Source: Flavobacteriales bacterium (GTDB lineage Bacteria; Bacteroidota; Bacteroidia; NS11-12g; UBA9320). Taken from it: a stretch of 64,000 nt of DNA. Location: contig JACJZV010000002.1 of the NCBI GenBank assembly GCA_020635395.1, forward strand, positions 558,001-622,000, given 5' to 3'. The notes beneath the pieces are model-generated. The model was not told the DNA's origin and did not search any database. It saw only the letters and a program-made list of their open reading frames with translations. Of the stretch, positions 8,793 through 18,010 are shown piece after piece. Made by a program: the position numbers and the translations under genes. Position 1 is the stretch's first letter; each line of letters opens with the position of its first letter.

Positions 8793-11189
8793 TTACATCA
8801 ATTCCGGATAATTAGACGGATTGGTTTCGTGCATTAAATTATAAATGGTAATAAAAATATCCTCGGCATTGGGTTTTGAGAAGTAATCGCCATCTGTGCC
8901 ATAAGCCGGCCTATGCGGTCTTGAGGAGATGGTTTTTGGTTGAGAATCTAAAAATTTATAGCCTTCTTGTTTTTCCAACACCTGTTGCATCATATAGGCT
9001 GTGGTTCCTCCTGGCACGTCTTCATCCAAAAACACCACTCGATTCGTTTTTTCGATAGACTTAACAATGTCTTTACTCAAATCAAAGGGCAATAGGGATT
9101 GAACATCAATTAGTTCAACCGAAATTCCGTGTTGCTCTAATTGCTTGATGGCCTCTTGAGCAATTCTAACACACGAACCATAGGTAACCAATGTTACATC
9201 GTAACCTTCTTTGAGTATCTCAACTACCCCAATTGGTTGAGTGTAGCTTGCCAAATTTTCCGGAACTTGCTCTTTTAGCCTATATCCATTCAAACACTCA
9301 ACCACCAATGCAGGCTCATCGCTCTGCAACAAAGTGTTGTAAAATCCGGCAGCTTTTACCATGTTTCGAGGCACCAAAACGTGCATACCCCGCACGGCAT
9401 TAATAATCATTGCCATAGGCGAACCACTATGCCAAATACCCTCTAAACGATGACCTCTTGTGCGAATGATTACCGGATTTTTTTGACCACCTTTGGTTCT
9501 GTATTGCAATGTAGCAATATCATCACTCATTATTTGAATGGCATAGATTAAATAATCAAGATATTGAATTTCGGCAATGGGTCGCAAACCCCGAATTGAT
9601 GCACCAACTGCCTGCCCAATTATGGAGTTTTCACGTATTCCCGTGTCCATCACACGGTTTTTGCCATATTTCTCTTGTAATCCTGCAAAACCTTGATTTA
9701 CGTCACCAATATGCCCAACATCCTCTCCAAAAGCGAGTACTCTTGGGTCTCGCTCTAAAGCATAATCAAAACATTTTTGAAGAATCTCATAGCCATTGAG
9801 TATCTCACTATCTTGGCTATATGCCGGTGGAATTTCATTTACATTGAGTGCACTCCACCTTGAATTGCTGTGAAGTTGGCTGCTGTATCGTTCATAATTG
9901 TCCGACTTGTATTTTGAATACCACTCTATCAAATTTTGTCTTGCCTCTGTTTTTTGGCCAATGGTTTGTCGGATAATTTTAATTGCAGCTATTCCCAAAT
10001 CCTTCCTGTTCGGTTCTCGATTTGATTTTAGCTCTTTTGCCATTTGCACTATGTCTTGGTTTGAAAAACCATTTAGTACTTCTACCAGCTCATCTCGCTC
10101 ATTTTTTAATGGATTCAAAAAAGCATCCCACGCCTCTTGTTTTTGATTTTTTACTTGCTCTATGGCGTTATTTTCCAGTTCATCCATTTCTTGCTCGGTG
10201 GCCAATCCAGTTTGCACTATCCACTCTCGCATTTGGAGCAAACAGTCAAACTTGGCTTCCCAGTCAAGACGTTCTTTTGTTTTATACCGCTCATGCGAGC
10301 CGGAAGTGGAATGCCCCTGTGGTTGGGTAACTTCTGTAACATGCACTATGGCCGGAATATGCGTTTCTCTACATTTAGTTGCAGCAATAGCGTATGTTTT
10401 AATAAGTTCGGGATAGTCCCAGCCTCTAACTGTATATAAATCATAACCTTTCCCATCTTTGTCGGTCTTAAATCCTTTTAAAATAGAACTAAGATTTTCT
10501 TTGGTGGTTTGATATTTGGCCGGCACTGAAATTCCGTAAGCATCATCCCAAATAGAAACGAGCATCGGAACTTGCAAAACACCTCCGGCATTTATGGCTT
10601 CCCAAAAGTGTCCTTCGCTGGTGCTGGCATTTCCAATTGTGCCAAAAGCAATTTCATTTCCATTCACCGAAAAGTCAGAAAACTGAGCCAAATCAGGGTT
10701 TCTTCTGTAAAGTTTTGATGCCCAAGCCAAACCAACCAATCGACTCATTTGCCCCGCTGTTGGGCTAATGTCGGATGAAGAGTTAAACATTTCTGTTTGT
10801 TTTTTCCAACTCCCATCGTTGTTTAACAATCTCGTTCCAAAATGGCCATTCATGCTTCGGCCTGCACTTGCGGGTTCGGCCTCTACATCGGTGTGGGCGT
10901 ATAGCTGAGCAAAAAACTCTTTAACCGAACTCATACCTTTGGCAAACATAAAAGTTTGATCTCGGTAGTATCCTGCCCTAAAATCGCCTTTTTCAAAAAC
11001 CTTGGCCAGGGCTACCTGAGCCACCTCTTTGCCATCGCCAAAAATTCCAAACTTGGCCTTTCCGGTCAGCACCTCTTTTCTGCCAAGTAAACTGGCCTGC
11101 CGGCTTTCAAAGGCAATTCTATAATCGTTTAAAACTTCTTGTTGAAACTCGGCTTTACTGATTGATTGTTTTTCGGCCACTAAACTCAT
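8793..11189 (-). CDS. Fused alpha/beta E1 of a 2-oxo-acid dehydrogenase complex
   Basis: A 798-residue thiamine-diphosphate enzyme joining E1-alpha (about 1-430) and E1-beta (about 465-798) in one chain, probably the decarboxylase of the branched-chain 2-oxo-acid dehydrogenase complex. The alpha half has GRSMNGHFG (110-118) and GHSTSGSHERY (292-302). The beta half has AFGEDVG (486-492), IIRTRGHRLEGIWHS and VLVPRN. The thiamine motif reads GNASTSEG near 186-193 where GDG is usual, and ends in WDDAYG rather than an asparagine-containing end. No E2 or E3 gene is nearby. It is first in the operon with photolyase and epimerase. Confidence 0.9.
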   Translation of the reverse strand: MSLVAEKQSISKAEFQQEVLNDYRIAFESRQASLLGRKEVLTGKAKFGIFGDGKEVAQVALAKVFEKGDFRAGYYRDQTFMFAKGMSSVKEFFAQLYAHTDVEAEPASAGRSMNGHFGTRLLNNDGSWKKQTEMFNSSSDISPTAGQMSRLVGLAWASKLYRRNPDLAQFSDFSVNGNEIAFGTIGNASTSEGHFWEAINAGGVLQVPMLVSIWDDAYGISVPAKYQTTKENLSSILKGFKTDKDGKGYDLYTVRGWDYPELIKTYAIAATKCRETHIPAIVHVTEVTQPQGHSTSGSHERYKTKERLDWEAKFDCLLQMREWIVQTGLATEQEMDELENNAIEQVKNQKQEAWDAFLNPLKNERDELVEVLNGFSNQDIVQMAKELKSNREPNRKDLGIAAIKIIRQTIGQKTEARQNLIEWYSKYKSDNYERYSSQLHSNSRWSALNVNEIPPAYSQDSEILNGYEILQKCFDYALERDPRVLAFGEDVGHIGDVNQGFAGLQEKYGKNRVMDTGIRENSIIGQAVGASIRGLRPIAEIQYLDYLIYAIQIMSDDIATLQYRTKGGQKNPVIIRTRGHRLEGIWHSGSPMAMIINAVRGMHVLVPRNMVKAAGFYNTLLQSDEPALVVECLNGYRLKEQVPENLASYTQPIGVVEILKEGYDVTLVTYGSCVRIAQEAIKQLEQHGISVELIDVQSLLPFDLSKDIVKSIEKTNRVVFLDEDVPGGTTAYMMQQVLEKQEGYKFLDSQPKTISSRPHRPAYGTDGDYFSKPNAEDIFITIYNLMHETNPSNYPELM

Positions 11190-11245
11190 TTATGAAATTT
11201 TGAAAACTATAATTTTAAAAATCCGTTTCGGTATTTTTAGTGTTG

Positions 11246-11253
11246 CAAAATTA
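11246..11253 (-). promoter_or_regulatory. -7 promoter element for the E1 operon
   Basis: On the minus strand TAATTTTG matches TAnnTTTG and lies 57 bases upstream of the E1 start. A TTG 14 nt further up is closer than the usual 17-23 nt spacing. Confidence 0.35.
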
Positions 11254-11279
11254 GGTTTTTTTGATGGCAATGTTTATGG

Positions 11280-11732
11280 TTGAACTGTTTTTGGCGAGTT
11301 TACATTTTGGGCGGAGATAATAAATATAACAATCCTGAAACCATTGTTTTTTTTGATGGTGTATGCAATTTATGCAACAAAACTGTGGATTTTATTATTA
11401 GAAAAGATAGAAAAAACCAGTTTGTTTTTGCAGCTCTTCAATCAAAAACTGCCAAAAAAATGTTAGCAGAAAACCCCAAAATCCATCTTGATAGTCCTGA
11501 CAGCTTTGTTTTGCTGGATAATGGCCAGTTGTTTCAAAAATCAACCGCAGCCATTAAAGTGCTTTCAAAACTTGGGTTTCCATTTTCGCTTTTTATCATT
11601 TTTTTAATATTCCCGGCATTTATCCGAAACCCTATTTACGCATTCATTGCCAAAAACCGTTATAAAATTTGGGGAAAAAGAGAAACCTGCCGAATACCTA
11701 CGGAGGCTGAAAGGTTACTTTTTTTAGATTAG
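11280..11732 (+). CDS. DCC-family thiol-disulfide oxidoreductase-like protein
   Basis: A protein of about 150 residues with the DCC motif FFDGVCNLC (C29 and C32 if translation starts at the TTG at 11280) and a DRKNQFVFAALQS segment. The family (formerly DUF393) has a thioredoxin-like fold and unknown substrate. A hydrophobic helix lies near 97-118. No ATG lies between the beginning of the open frame and the DCC motif; TTG at 11280 or TTG at 11307 are the options, so the start is uncertain. It ends 4 bases inside the stop of the convergent thiN gene. Confidence 0.8.
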   Translation: MNCFWRVYILGGDNKYNNPETIVFFDGVCNLCNKTVDFIIRKDRKNQFVFAALQSKTAKKMLAENPKIHLDSPDSFVLLDNGQLFQKSTAAIKVLSKLGFPFSLFIIFLIFPAFIRNPIYAFIAKNRYKIWGKRETCRIPTEAERLLFLD

Positions 11733-12391
11733 TCCACACACTCCATCAATAGCAAAATTCCATCATCAAAAACAATTTCTACTATTCCGGATTGTTCCAC
11801 TTCATTGCTGCTCCCGGTACGGTGTGGCAATATAAAATCTTCTTTGTTTAGATTGTATTTTAAACCTGAGGTTTGTATTCCTCTTACATCAGTAATAGGT
11901 AATAATGACAAAATACTTCCTTCGGGATAAAACTTTTTATATGATTTGGGTAAACAAAATGCTCTTGAAAAATCATCTAACATACACAACGAAATTTTGT
12001 CTGAAAACTTAGCAAGGGTTATTAAGTTGTTGTGCGAATGATCAAGCCTTCTGCCTGTAGCCCACACTATATTGGCTGCTTTGTGGCCATTTTTTACAAG
12101 AAAATTTAACCCTTTTTCTAAATCAGTAAAATGCTGACTCTCGGCATACACCCACTCAATTTCCTGCTCCGCCTGAACGCTTAATTGGTTTACACTAATA
12201 CTGTCAAAATCGCCCAAAACGGCATCCACCTTTATTCCCTTTTTTAGCACTCTATCTAACGCTCCGTCCAAAACCAAAACATACGGATTCCACTCCAATA
12301 ATTGGTTGAGCAACTCGTTGCTGCACTCCTCGCCATTGGCAATTATCAACGCTGGTTCTTGTTTGTCCTTTACAAAATGGTGTGACGACAT
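11729..12391 (-). CDS. thiN: Thiamine pyrophosphokinase
   Basis: A 220-residue cytoplasmic enzyme that converts thiamine and ATP to thiamine diphosphate and AMP. The N-terminal catalytic domain has DGALDR near 42-47 and the conserved VLGDFDSI near 58-65; TGRRLDHSHNNL lies near 111-122, the family RxDH motif. The C-terminal beta domain binds thiamine. It makes the cofactor used by the neighbouring E1, although the genes are not in one operon. It overlaps the stop of the convergent DCC gene by 4 bases. Confidence 0.9.
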   Translation of the reverse strand: MSSHHFVKDKQEPALIIANGEECSNELLNQLLEWNPYVLVLDGALDRVLKKGIKVDAVLGDFDSISVNQLSVQAEQEIEWVYAESQHFTDLEKGLNFLVKNGHKAANIVWATGRRLDHSHNNLITLAKFSDKISLCMLDDFSRAFCLPKSYKKFYPEGSILSLLPITDVRGIQTSGLKYNLNKEDFILPHRTGSSNEVEQSGIVEIVFDDGILLLMECVD

Positions 12392-12454
12392 TCTTTACAT
12401 CTCAATTACAACAAAGCAATATAATTCGCTTTACTTTGTTCTTTATTTAAAAAA

Positions 12455-14545
12455 ATGGTGTTGTACAAAGTTAATCCAATTCGATTAATCAAAACTAAAT
12501 CGTTGTGTACATTTCTGAGCTTACTTAGTGTATTGTTTTTTGTTTCGTGTGAGCGGGAAAAACATTGGAATGCACAGATTACTGCTCCGCTTTTTAGGGC
12601 AAACTTAAGCCTAAGCGATTTGGGAAACGACAGTTTGACCATTGAAGAAACCGATAGCAGTTATAATCTTATTTACCAAGTTGAGTACTCTATTGATAGT
12701 GTTGCGAGCTATTTGACCGTGCCAGACACCGTGGATAAGGTAAGAATAACACTCGACAAATTGATTTTGGCCGACAAAAACTATGCAGACACCATAACAT
12801 TACGACAAATATATCCTGCCGCAGGAGCTTATCATGGACAAACCGTTTTTCTTCCGGGACAAAACATTGACAACCCCGGAGGAGAGCAGGAAATAGATGT
12901 GAGCAAAGAGTTTTTTCAAACCGCCAAATTCGTAAAAGGCTTTTTGGATATTACTATTCACAACGACCTACCAGTATATGTAGATGAAATTGTTTATGTG
13001 CTCCGAAACAAAAAAGATTTAACAGTAATAGCTCAGGATACGTTTACAAATATTCCCCCCTTTTCATCTTCTACCAGAAGCATTGACCTGAGCGGGAAAA
13101 CTGTTGATGGCGTTTTGCTGGCAACGGTTATTCACATGATAACCCGAGAAAGTGAGGGAGATGTTTTGATTGATGCTGACAAGGGTTTGCGATTGGAACT
13201 TTCTGTGCATGATTTGGAGCCAGAATATGCCACTGCTATTTTTCCTGAACAAACATTGGTAAATGACACACAGGAGGTTATATACAACTTTGGTGGGCCA
13301 TTGATTACTGAAATACAAGCCAAAAGTGGTTTTGTAAAAATGAAAATTTCAAGTACGATTGAGGAAGAAATAATCATTGATTATACATTTCCGCATAGTG
13401 GTGCCGGTGGCAATTATGCCAATCCGTTTCATAAAGTATATAATGTTCCACCTGCAAAACCAGGTGAGACCCAGGTTATTGAAGGTGTTTTTCCGCTTGA
13501 CGGATATGTAATGCAGTACAAAGGCAAAGACCCAAATTCGCCTCCGTTTTGGAATGCCGTTTACAGCAAATTGACAGCCAAAACCGTTTATTCGGGTCAG
13601 GTTCGAGACCTTTCTTTGAACGATTATGTAGAAATAGAATTTGGTTTGATTGACATTGTGCCACGTTTTGCAACCGGAGATTTTGGCGTGAAAAGTTATA
13701 CCATAGACGACTCGCTTGACATTCCGATTTTTGAAAAGATAAATGGTGAAGTTGACTTGGCAGATTTTAAATTCTACTTCAACATCGAAAATGCACTTGG
13801 CATTGGTGCTGTAGCAAAAATAAACAGTTTGAGAGCAGAAAACACCAGTTCCGGAAAATCGGTTACTCTTGATTGCCAAAGTATTATTGGTAAAGAAATT
13901 AACATATCAAAAGCCCACAATCCTCCACTTATACCCTCAACAACCACAACGGAATTTACAAAATACAGTTGTGATAATCTTATCGATTTTGTTGAGATAT
14001 TGCCCAATAAAATTTATGCAAATATCAGCATGAATACATTGCCGTCAGATAGCGGGAACGTGGCAGATTTTGTATTAGACCAAAGCTACATAAAAGGGCA
14101 TGTAAATTTTACCATTCCGGCCACTTTTTCGGCAAACAATCTTACTCTTTCCCAAACCGGAAAGTTTAACATCAACGCCGTTTCCAATCAAGAAAACATT
14201 ACCTCAGGTACGTTTCGGTTGGATGTAGAAAACGATTTTCCGTATGATTTTAAGGTAGTACTGGATTTTTTGGATGAAAGTGGCACTTCGCTTCTTACAC
14301 TATTTGAGAATCAACTTATTCAAGCCGCCTCTATTGATATGAGCAACTACCATTCCGTTGGACCTCGAAAAACCTCCCTTTTAGCCAAAATAAACGAAAC
14401 CCAAATGGACATGATTCGAGATACAAAACAAATACGCATCACTGCCGTTATTGACTCTCCGAATGATGTGCAGACACCCATTCTAAACACCTATCTTTTA
14501 AAAACACAATTGGTTGCCGATTTTATTTATGAAGCAGGTAATTAG
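12455..14545 (+). CDS. Large exported lipoprotein, unknown function
   Basis: A 696-residue protein. The signal peptide ends in the lipobox FFVSC, with Cys near residue 32, giving a longer N-region than usual; no internal ATG offers a better start. The mature protein is predicted beta-rich throughout, with few charged helices, and no known family is recognised. The next gene starts inside its last 17 bases, so the two are translationally coupled and probably work together at the outer membrane. Confidence 0.7.
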   Translation: MVLYKVNPIRLIKTKSLCTFLSLLSVLFFVSCEREKHWNAQITAPLFRANLSLSDLGNDSLTIEETDSSYNLIYQVEYSIDSVASYLTVPDTVDKVRITLDKLILADKNYADTITLRQIYPAAGAYHGQTVFLPGQNIDNPGGEQEIDVSKEFFQTAKFVKGFLDITIHNDLPVYVDEIVYVLRNKKDLTVIAQDTFTNIPPFSSSTRSIDLSGKTVDGVLLATVIHMITRESEGDVLIDADKGLRLELSVHDLEPEYATAIFPEQTLVNDTQEVIYNFGGPLITEIQAKSGFVKMKISSTIEEEIIIDYTFPHSGAGGNYANPFHKVYNVPPAKPGETQVIEGVFPLDGYVMQYKGKDPNSPPFWNAVYSKLTAKTVYSGQVRDLSLNDYVEIEFGLIDIVPRFATGDFGVKSYTIDDSLDIPIFEKINGEVDLADFKFYFNIENALGIGAVAKINSLRAENTSSGKSVTLDCQSIIGKEINISKAHNPPLIPSTTTTEFTKYSCDNLIDFVEILPNKIYANISMNTLPSDSGNVADFVLDQSYIKGHVNFTIPATFSANNLTLSQTGKFNINAVSNQENITSGTFRLDVENDFPYDFKVVLDFLDESGTSLLTLFENQLIQAASIDMSNYHSVGPRKTSLLAKINETQMDMIRDTKQIRITAVIDSPNDVQTPILNTYLLKTQLVADFIYEAGN

Positions 14546-15692
14546 TTTCATTTCTTTGTTGATTTTGGGACAGCAGGTTTTGTCTCAGTCAAGTTCGTCA
14601 CCTTCACTCAATCCAAAAGGCAAATGGATGGAAATACAAGCAGGCGGTGGTTTGTGGTCAAATACGTTTACTAAATCCTTTGTTTTTGAAAACTATTGGG
14701 ATGAAACACTTATAAACAACACAAAACAGAATGCACCGCAACGAATAAGAGGTGGATATAGTGTAGATGCTTCTATTAAAATCCACTTTTCGGATTCTAT
14801 CAAAGAGAGGCCATTTATTATTGCAGGATACCAAAACATTGGTGGATTATCTTTTCATAAAAATGCTGTTTTTTCTGTATTGCAAGGAAACGCAGAAAAC
14901 AAGTCGGTCGAATTAAAAAACAGTGGTTTTAAACAACTTTCATTTTCCAAAATTGGTGTAGGTTTTGAAAAAAATGATGATGTCAACAATTTGCACTACG
15001 GAATTTCTATGTCGGCATTGGCATTGTTTAATTACTCCTCGTTTCATGCTAAAACCGGTATTTTGACCACTTCTGAAAATGCCGACAGTATTATTGGCAA
15101 AGACATAAATGCCATTTTTGATAAAACGGGCGGCGGCTATGGTATTGGGTTTGACTTTTTTGTTAAAAAACAGATTGAAAAACAATTGTTTGAAATATCA
15201 ATTGAAAATGTTGGGTTGTTGCTTTTAAACAAACGAGAGCAGTCTGTAGTTACACGAAACTTTGTTTATGAGGGATTTGATATTACCCCATCTCTTTTTT
15301 CAAAACAATCTATTGATGTGCAAGACAGTATAAAAAATTATGTTGAGACAAAGCCAAAAGGTCAAACTCCAAGAGGCACATTTATTCCGTTTACCTTAAA
15401 AATGCGATATACCAATCAGCTTTCAGAATTTACTACGATTCAGGCCGATTTGCAGTATATTTCATTTCCTGGGTTTTTACCAAAAATTGGTTTAAACTAT
15501 GGATTCAAAAGTTCAATACCTGGCACACTTATCTTGGTTGGAGCATCGGGTGGCGGTTTTGGAAATTATGGTTTAACCTTTGGCCTATTGTCAAAAAACA
15601 CGCGTTTTACCATTACCGGAATTGAAGGTTTAGCCTCCAGCAATTTGCCTTTTTATTGGTCAGTAGGTTTAGAAAGCAAAATAGGTTTGTAG
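14529..15692 (+). CDS. Exported beta-barrel-like protein, unknown function
   Basis: About 387 residues from the ATG at 14529; a TTG at 14514 gives five more residues and a worse signal peptide. The signal peptide ends near QQVLSQS. The mature sequence alternates aromatic and polar strands and ends with YWSVGLESKIGL, typical of an outer-membrane barrel of the DUF5723 type; that family name is a guess. It overlaps the lipoprotein gene before it by 17 bases and the end of the convergent SulP gene by 40 bases. Confidence 0.65.
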   Translation: MKQVISFISLLILGQQVLSQSSSSPSLNPKGKWMEIQAGGGLWSNTFTKSFVFENYWDETLINNTKQNAPQRIRGGYSVDASIKIHFSDSIKERPFIIAGYQNIGGLSFHKNAVFSVLQGNAENKSVELKNSGFKQLSFSKIGVGFEKNDDVNNLHYGISMSALALFNYSSFHAKTGILTTSENADSIIGKDINAIFDKTGGGYGIGFDFFVKKQIEKQLFEISIENVGLLLLNKREQSVVTRNFVYEGFDITPSLFSKQSIDVQDSIKNYVETKPKGQTPRGTFIPFTLKMRYTNQLSEFTTIQADLQYISFPGFLPKIGLNYGFKSSIPGTLILVGASGGGFGNYGLTFGLLSKNTRFTITGIEGLASSNLPFYWSVGLESKIGL

Positions 15693-17941
15693 TTACGCTG
15701 AATAATATCCGTCAAGGATTGTGCAAATGCTATAAGACCTTTTACCTCCATCGGACTGGCAAATCGAAAGCTTTTCAAAATAAGCAAACCCGAATTATTT
15801 CCTTCTATATGGTATTCATTGTATTGTGAGATAAAATCAATTATTTCATCCGAAAAAAAACGTTTAACCTCTTTTTCGTTACTCCCTTTTACTGAGAACT
15901 TTTCCGTAAACTGAGTATTTTCAAAAATTATTTCCTCCTTTTTAGCAAGATCTAAAATACGATGCAACCACCCTTCCTTTTCTATCTCGAATACCGGAAT
16001 ATCGCGGTTGTTTAACTTTATAAGTATAGCCGTCGTGTGATGTACTTCTTTGGCAAGAAATGCTCCTTCGTCAAATGTTAAATCGCACACCTCCCATTCA
16101 ATATTATTTTTGAACTTCCCTAAGATGCTATTCTTTGAAAACTCTATCGGCCTTGATTGGAAAAGCATAAATTTTTTAAACCTTGATTTGCTCCATCCTT
16201 CTTCCGGATTAAAAGTACAATTTATTTCACCCGCCAAATCTTTTAAGCCATGTTGTCTTTTGCTCAAGAACAATGAACCTTTTGGTGGTTGAACGTGCAG
16301 GCTCAATGGGTTTTGGGAAGTTGTAATGTGCGAATCGAGCCCCACAATATCCATTTCTCCTCCTTGGTTTTCATTTTTATCTCCCCACTCTTTCAAAAAT
16401 TCTAGAACTGTATGATCAACAAGCCGAGCTTGACTAAAATCGACAATAACATTGTTTCCGAGGCCAATTACGTTCAGTTCTTCACTCAGATTGGTAATAT
16501 TGGTAAAATTACTAATACCTTTTACTTTAAGAACAATGCCTTTTTCTTCAAGATTGATTATGTATTGCGGATTTCTAATATACTTAAAAAACAAGTTTAG
16601 AGGAATGTGAGATTTCACCAAATGGATTAAGAGTGTAATTAAAATCCCTGTCACCAACCCTGTTTGAAGGTTAAATTTTACGGTTGAGAAAAGCGTAACG
16701 GCCAGAATTATGAATTGTTCGTAACCCATTTTAAATGTATCAGAAAACATTTTGGGAGAGGCCAACTTCAAACCTGTAAAAATCAAAATTCCGGCAAGGG
16801 CGGCTAAAGGGACTTTTTGAATGGGTTCAATCAAAAAGAAAACAATTGCCAAAAGAATAATGCCATGAAAAAAGTTTGACCATTTCGTTTTGGCACCATG
16901 ATTTATGTTTAACGAGCTGCGAACAATAACGGTAATGACCGGAAATCCACCTAAAAATCCCGCCAATATTGTACTCACACCTGTACCAACCAAATCCTTG
17001 TTTAAATCTGTTGTTCGTTTGTAAGGGTCGAGTTTGTCGATGGCTTTTGCACTCGGTATGGTTTCAATAGTGCTAACCAGAAAAACACCGATAACCGTTC
17101 CCCAAAAATCTATTTGGTTTATTTTCCCAAAGTTGGGCAAAAAGGAAAAACCACCAGAAAAGTCTATACTATCCAAAATATTTTCTACCCGAACCAAATT
17201 TTGCGAACCCACCAGATTTTCACTTCCAAAAACATTTATGACATGGTTTACCGGCATATTGAAGGCATAAACCATAGGTATTGTTGCCAATAGCACAAGC
17301 ATTGGTGCCGGTATGTAATGTAAGATTCTTAGCTTATTAATAAAAAACGGGTGAATATAGAGAATGGCAAGACTAACAAAGGCTATGGAGGTAATTGGCC
17401 AGTTCAATCGGTTTAGCATTTGGGGAATAGCGGTTAGACTTTCAAAAGCCGTTCCCTTAAAATCTACTCCTAATGCAATATGTATTTGGCTCGCAATGAT
17501 AATGATGCCAATGGCCGCTAAAACGCCTTTAACCACAGATGTTGGCAATAGGTCACCATATTTACCTAGTTTAAAAAAACCCATTGCGGCTTGAATCAAA
17601 CCGGCCAAGACAATGGCTGCCAAATAATACTGAAAACCGTTGTTCAATCCTTTGTCTGCCAAACCGGCAATACCTGCTAATGAAACCCCTATAAGTCCGG
17701 CTCCGGGGCCATTAATACCAACATGACTTCCTCTAATAAAGGTTGTAAACAGCCCCCCAATAATTGCAGATATAACCCCCGCCATCGGAGGAACAGAATC
17801 GCCTGAAGCAATAGAAATACCCAAACCTAACGGCAGAGCAACCAAAGCTACGCTAATAGCAGCTATTAAATCGTGTCGCCAGTTTTGAACAAAACCAGAC
17901 CACCCGTTTTTCGGTATGTCACCTGTGTTAAATTCTGTCAT
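15653..17941 (-). CDS. SulP-family inorganic anion transporter with STAS domain and C-terminal extension
   Basis: A 762-residue inner-membrane protein. Residues 20-440 form the SulP transmembrane core (PLGLGISIASG, GVISAIIGG, GINGPGAGLIGV, and GFLGGFPVITVIVRSS near 330-345). Residues 455-545 are a STAS domain (VIVDFSQARLVDHTVLEFL). SulP proteins carry sulfate, bicarbonate or other anions, and the substrate cannot be read from sequence. After the STAS domain there is a further soluble region of about 215 residues that I do not recognise. Its 3' end overlaps the gene before it by 40 bases. Confidence 0.9.
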   Translation of the reverse strand: MTEFNTGDIPKNGWSGFVQNWRHDLIAAISVALVALPLGLGISIASGDSVPPMAGVISAIIGGLFTTFIRGSHVGINGPGAGLIGVSLAGIAGLADKGLNNGFQYYLAAIVLAGLIQAAMGFFKLGKYGDLLPTSVVKGVLAAIGIIIIASQIHIALGVDFKGTAFESLTAIPQMLNRLNWPITSIAFVSLAILYIHPFFINKLRILHYIPAPMLVLLATIPMVYAFNMPVNHVINVFGSENLVGSQNLVRVENILDSIDFSGGFSFLPNFGKINQIDFWGTVIGVFLVSTIETIPSAKAIDKLDPYKRTTDLNKDLVGTGVSTILAGFLGGFPVITVIVRSSLNINHGAKTKWSNFFHGIILLAIVFFLIEPIQKVPLAALAGILIFTGLKLASPKMFSDTFKMGYEQFIILAVTLFSTVKFNLQTGLVTGILITLLIHLVKSHIPLNLFFKYIRNPQYIINLEEKGIVLKVKGISNFTNITNLSEELNVIGLGNNVIVDFSQARLVDHTVLEFLKEWGDKNENQGGEMDIVGLDSHITTSQNPLSLHVQPPKGSLFLSKRQHGLKDLAGEINCTFNPEEGWSKSRFKKFMLFQSRPIEFSKNSILGKFKNNIEWEVCDLTFDEGAFLAKEVHHTTAILIKLNNRDIPVFEIEKEGWLHRILDLAKKEEIIFENTQFTEKFSVKGSNEKEVKRFFSDEIIDFISQYNEYHIEGNNSGLLILKSFRFASPMEVKGLIAFAQSLTDIIQRNYKPILLSKPTDQ

Positions 17942-18010
17942 AGAATTTTATTTCTAATGGCAGTTTGGTTTTTAATAAAATTAAGCGGATAGCCTTTCGT
18001 TGAATAAAGA

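Noticed and set aside
9983..10330. Plus-strand open frame of 115 residues inside the E1 gene
   Set aside because: It is antisense to a well-conserved gene, lacks any protein features and is a shadow frame.
13349..13879. Minus-strand open frame of 176 residues
   Set aside because: Antisense to the exported lipoprotein gene; no motif and poor composition.
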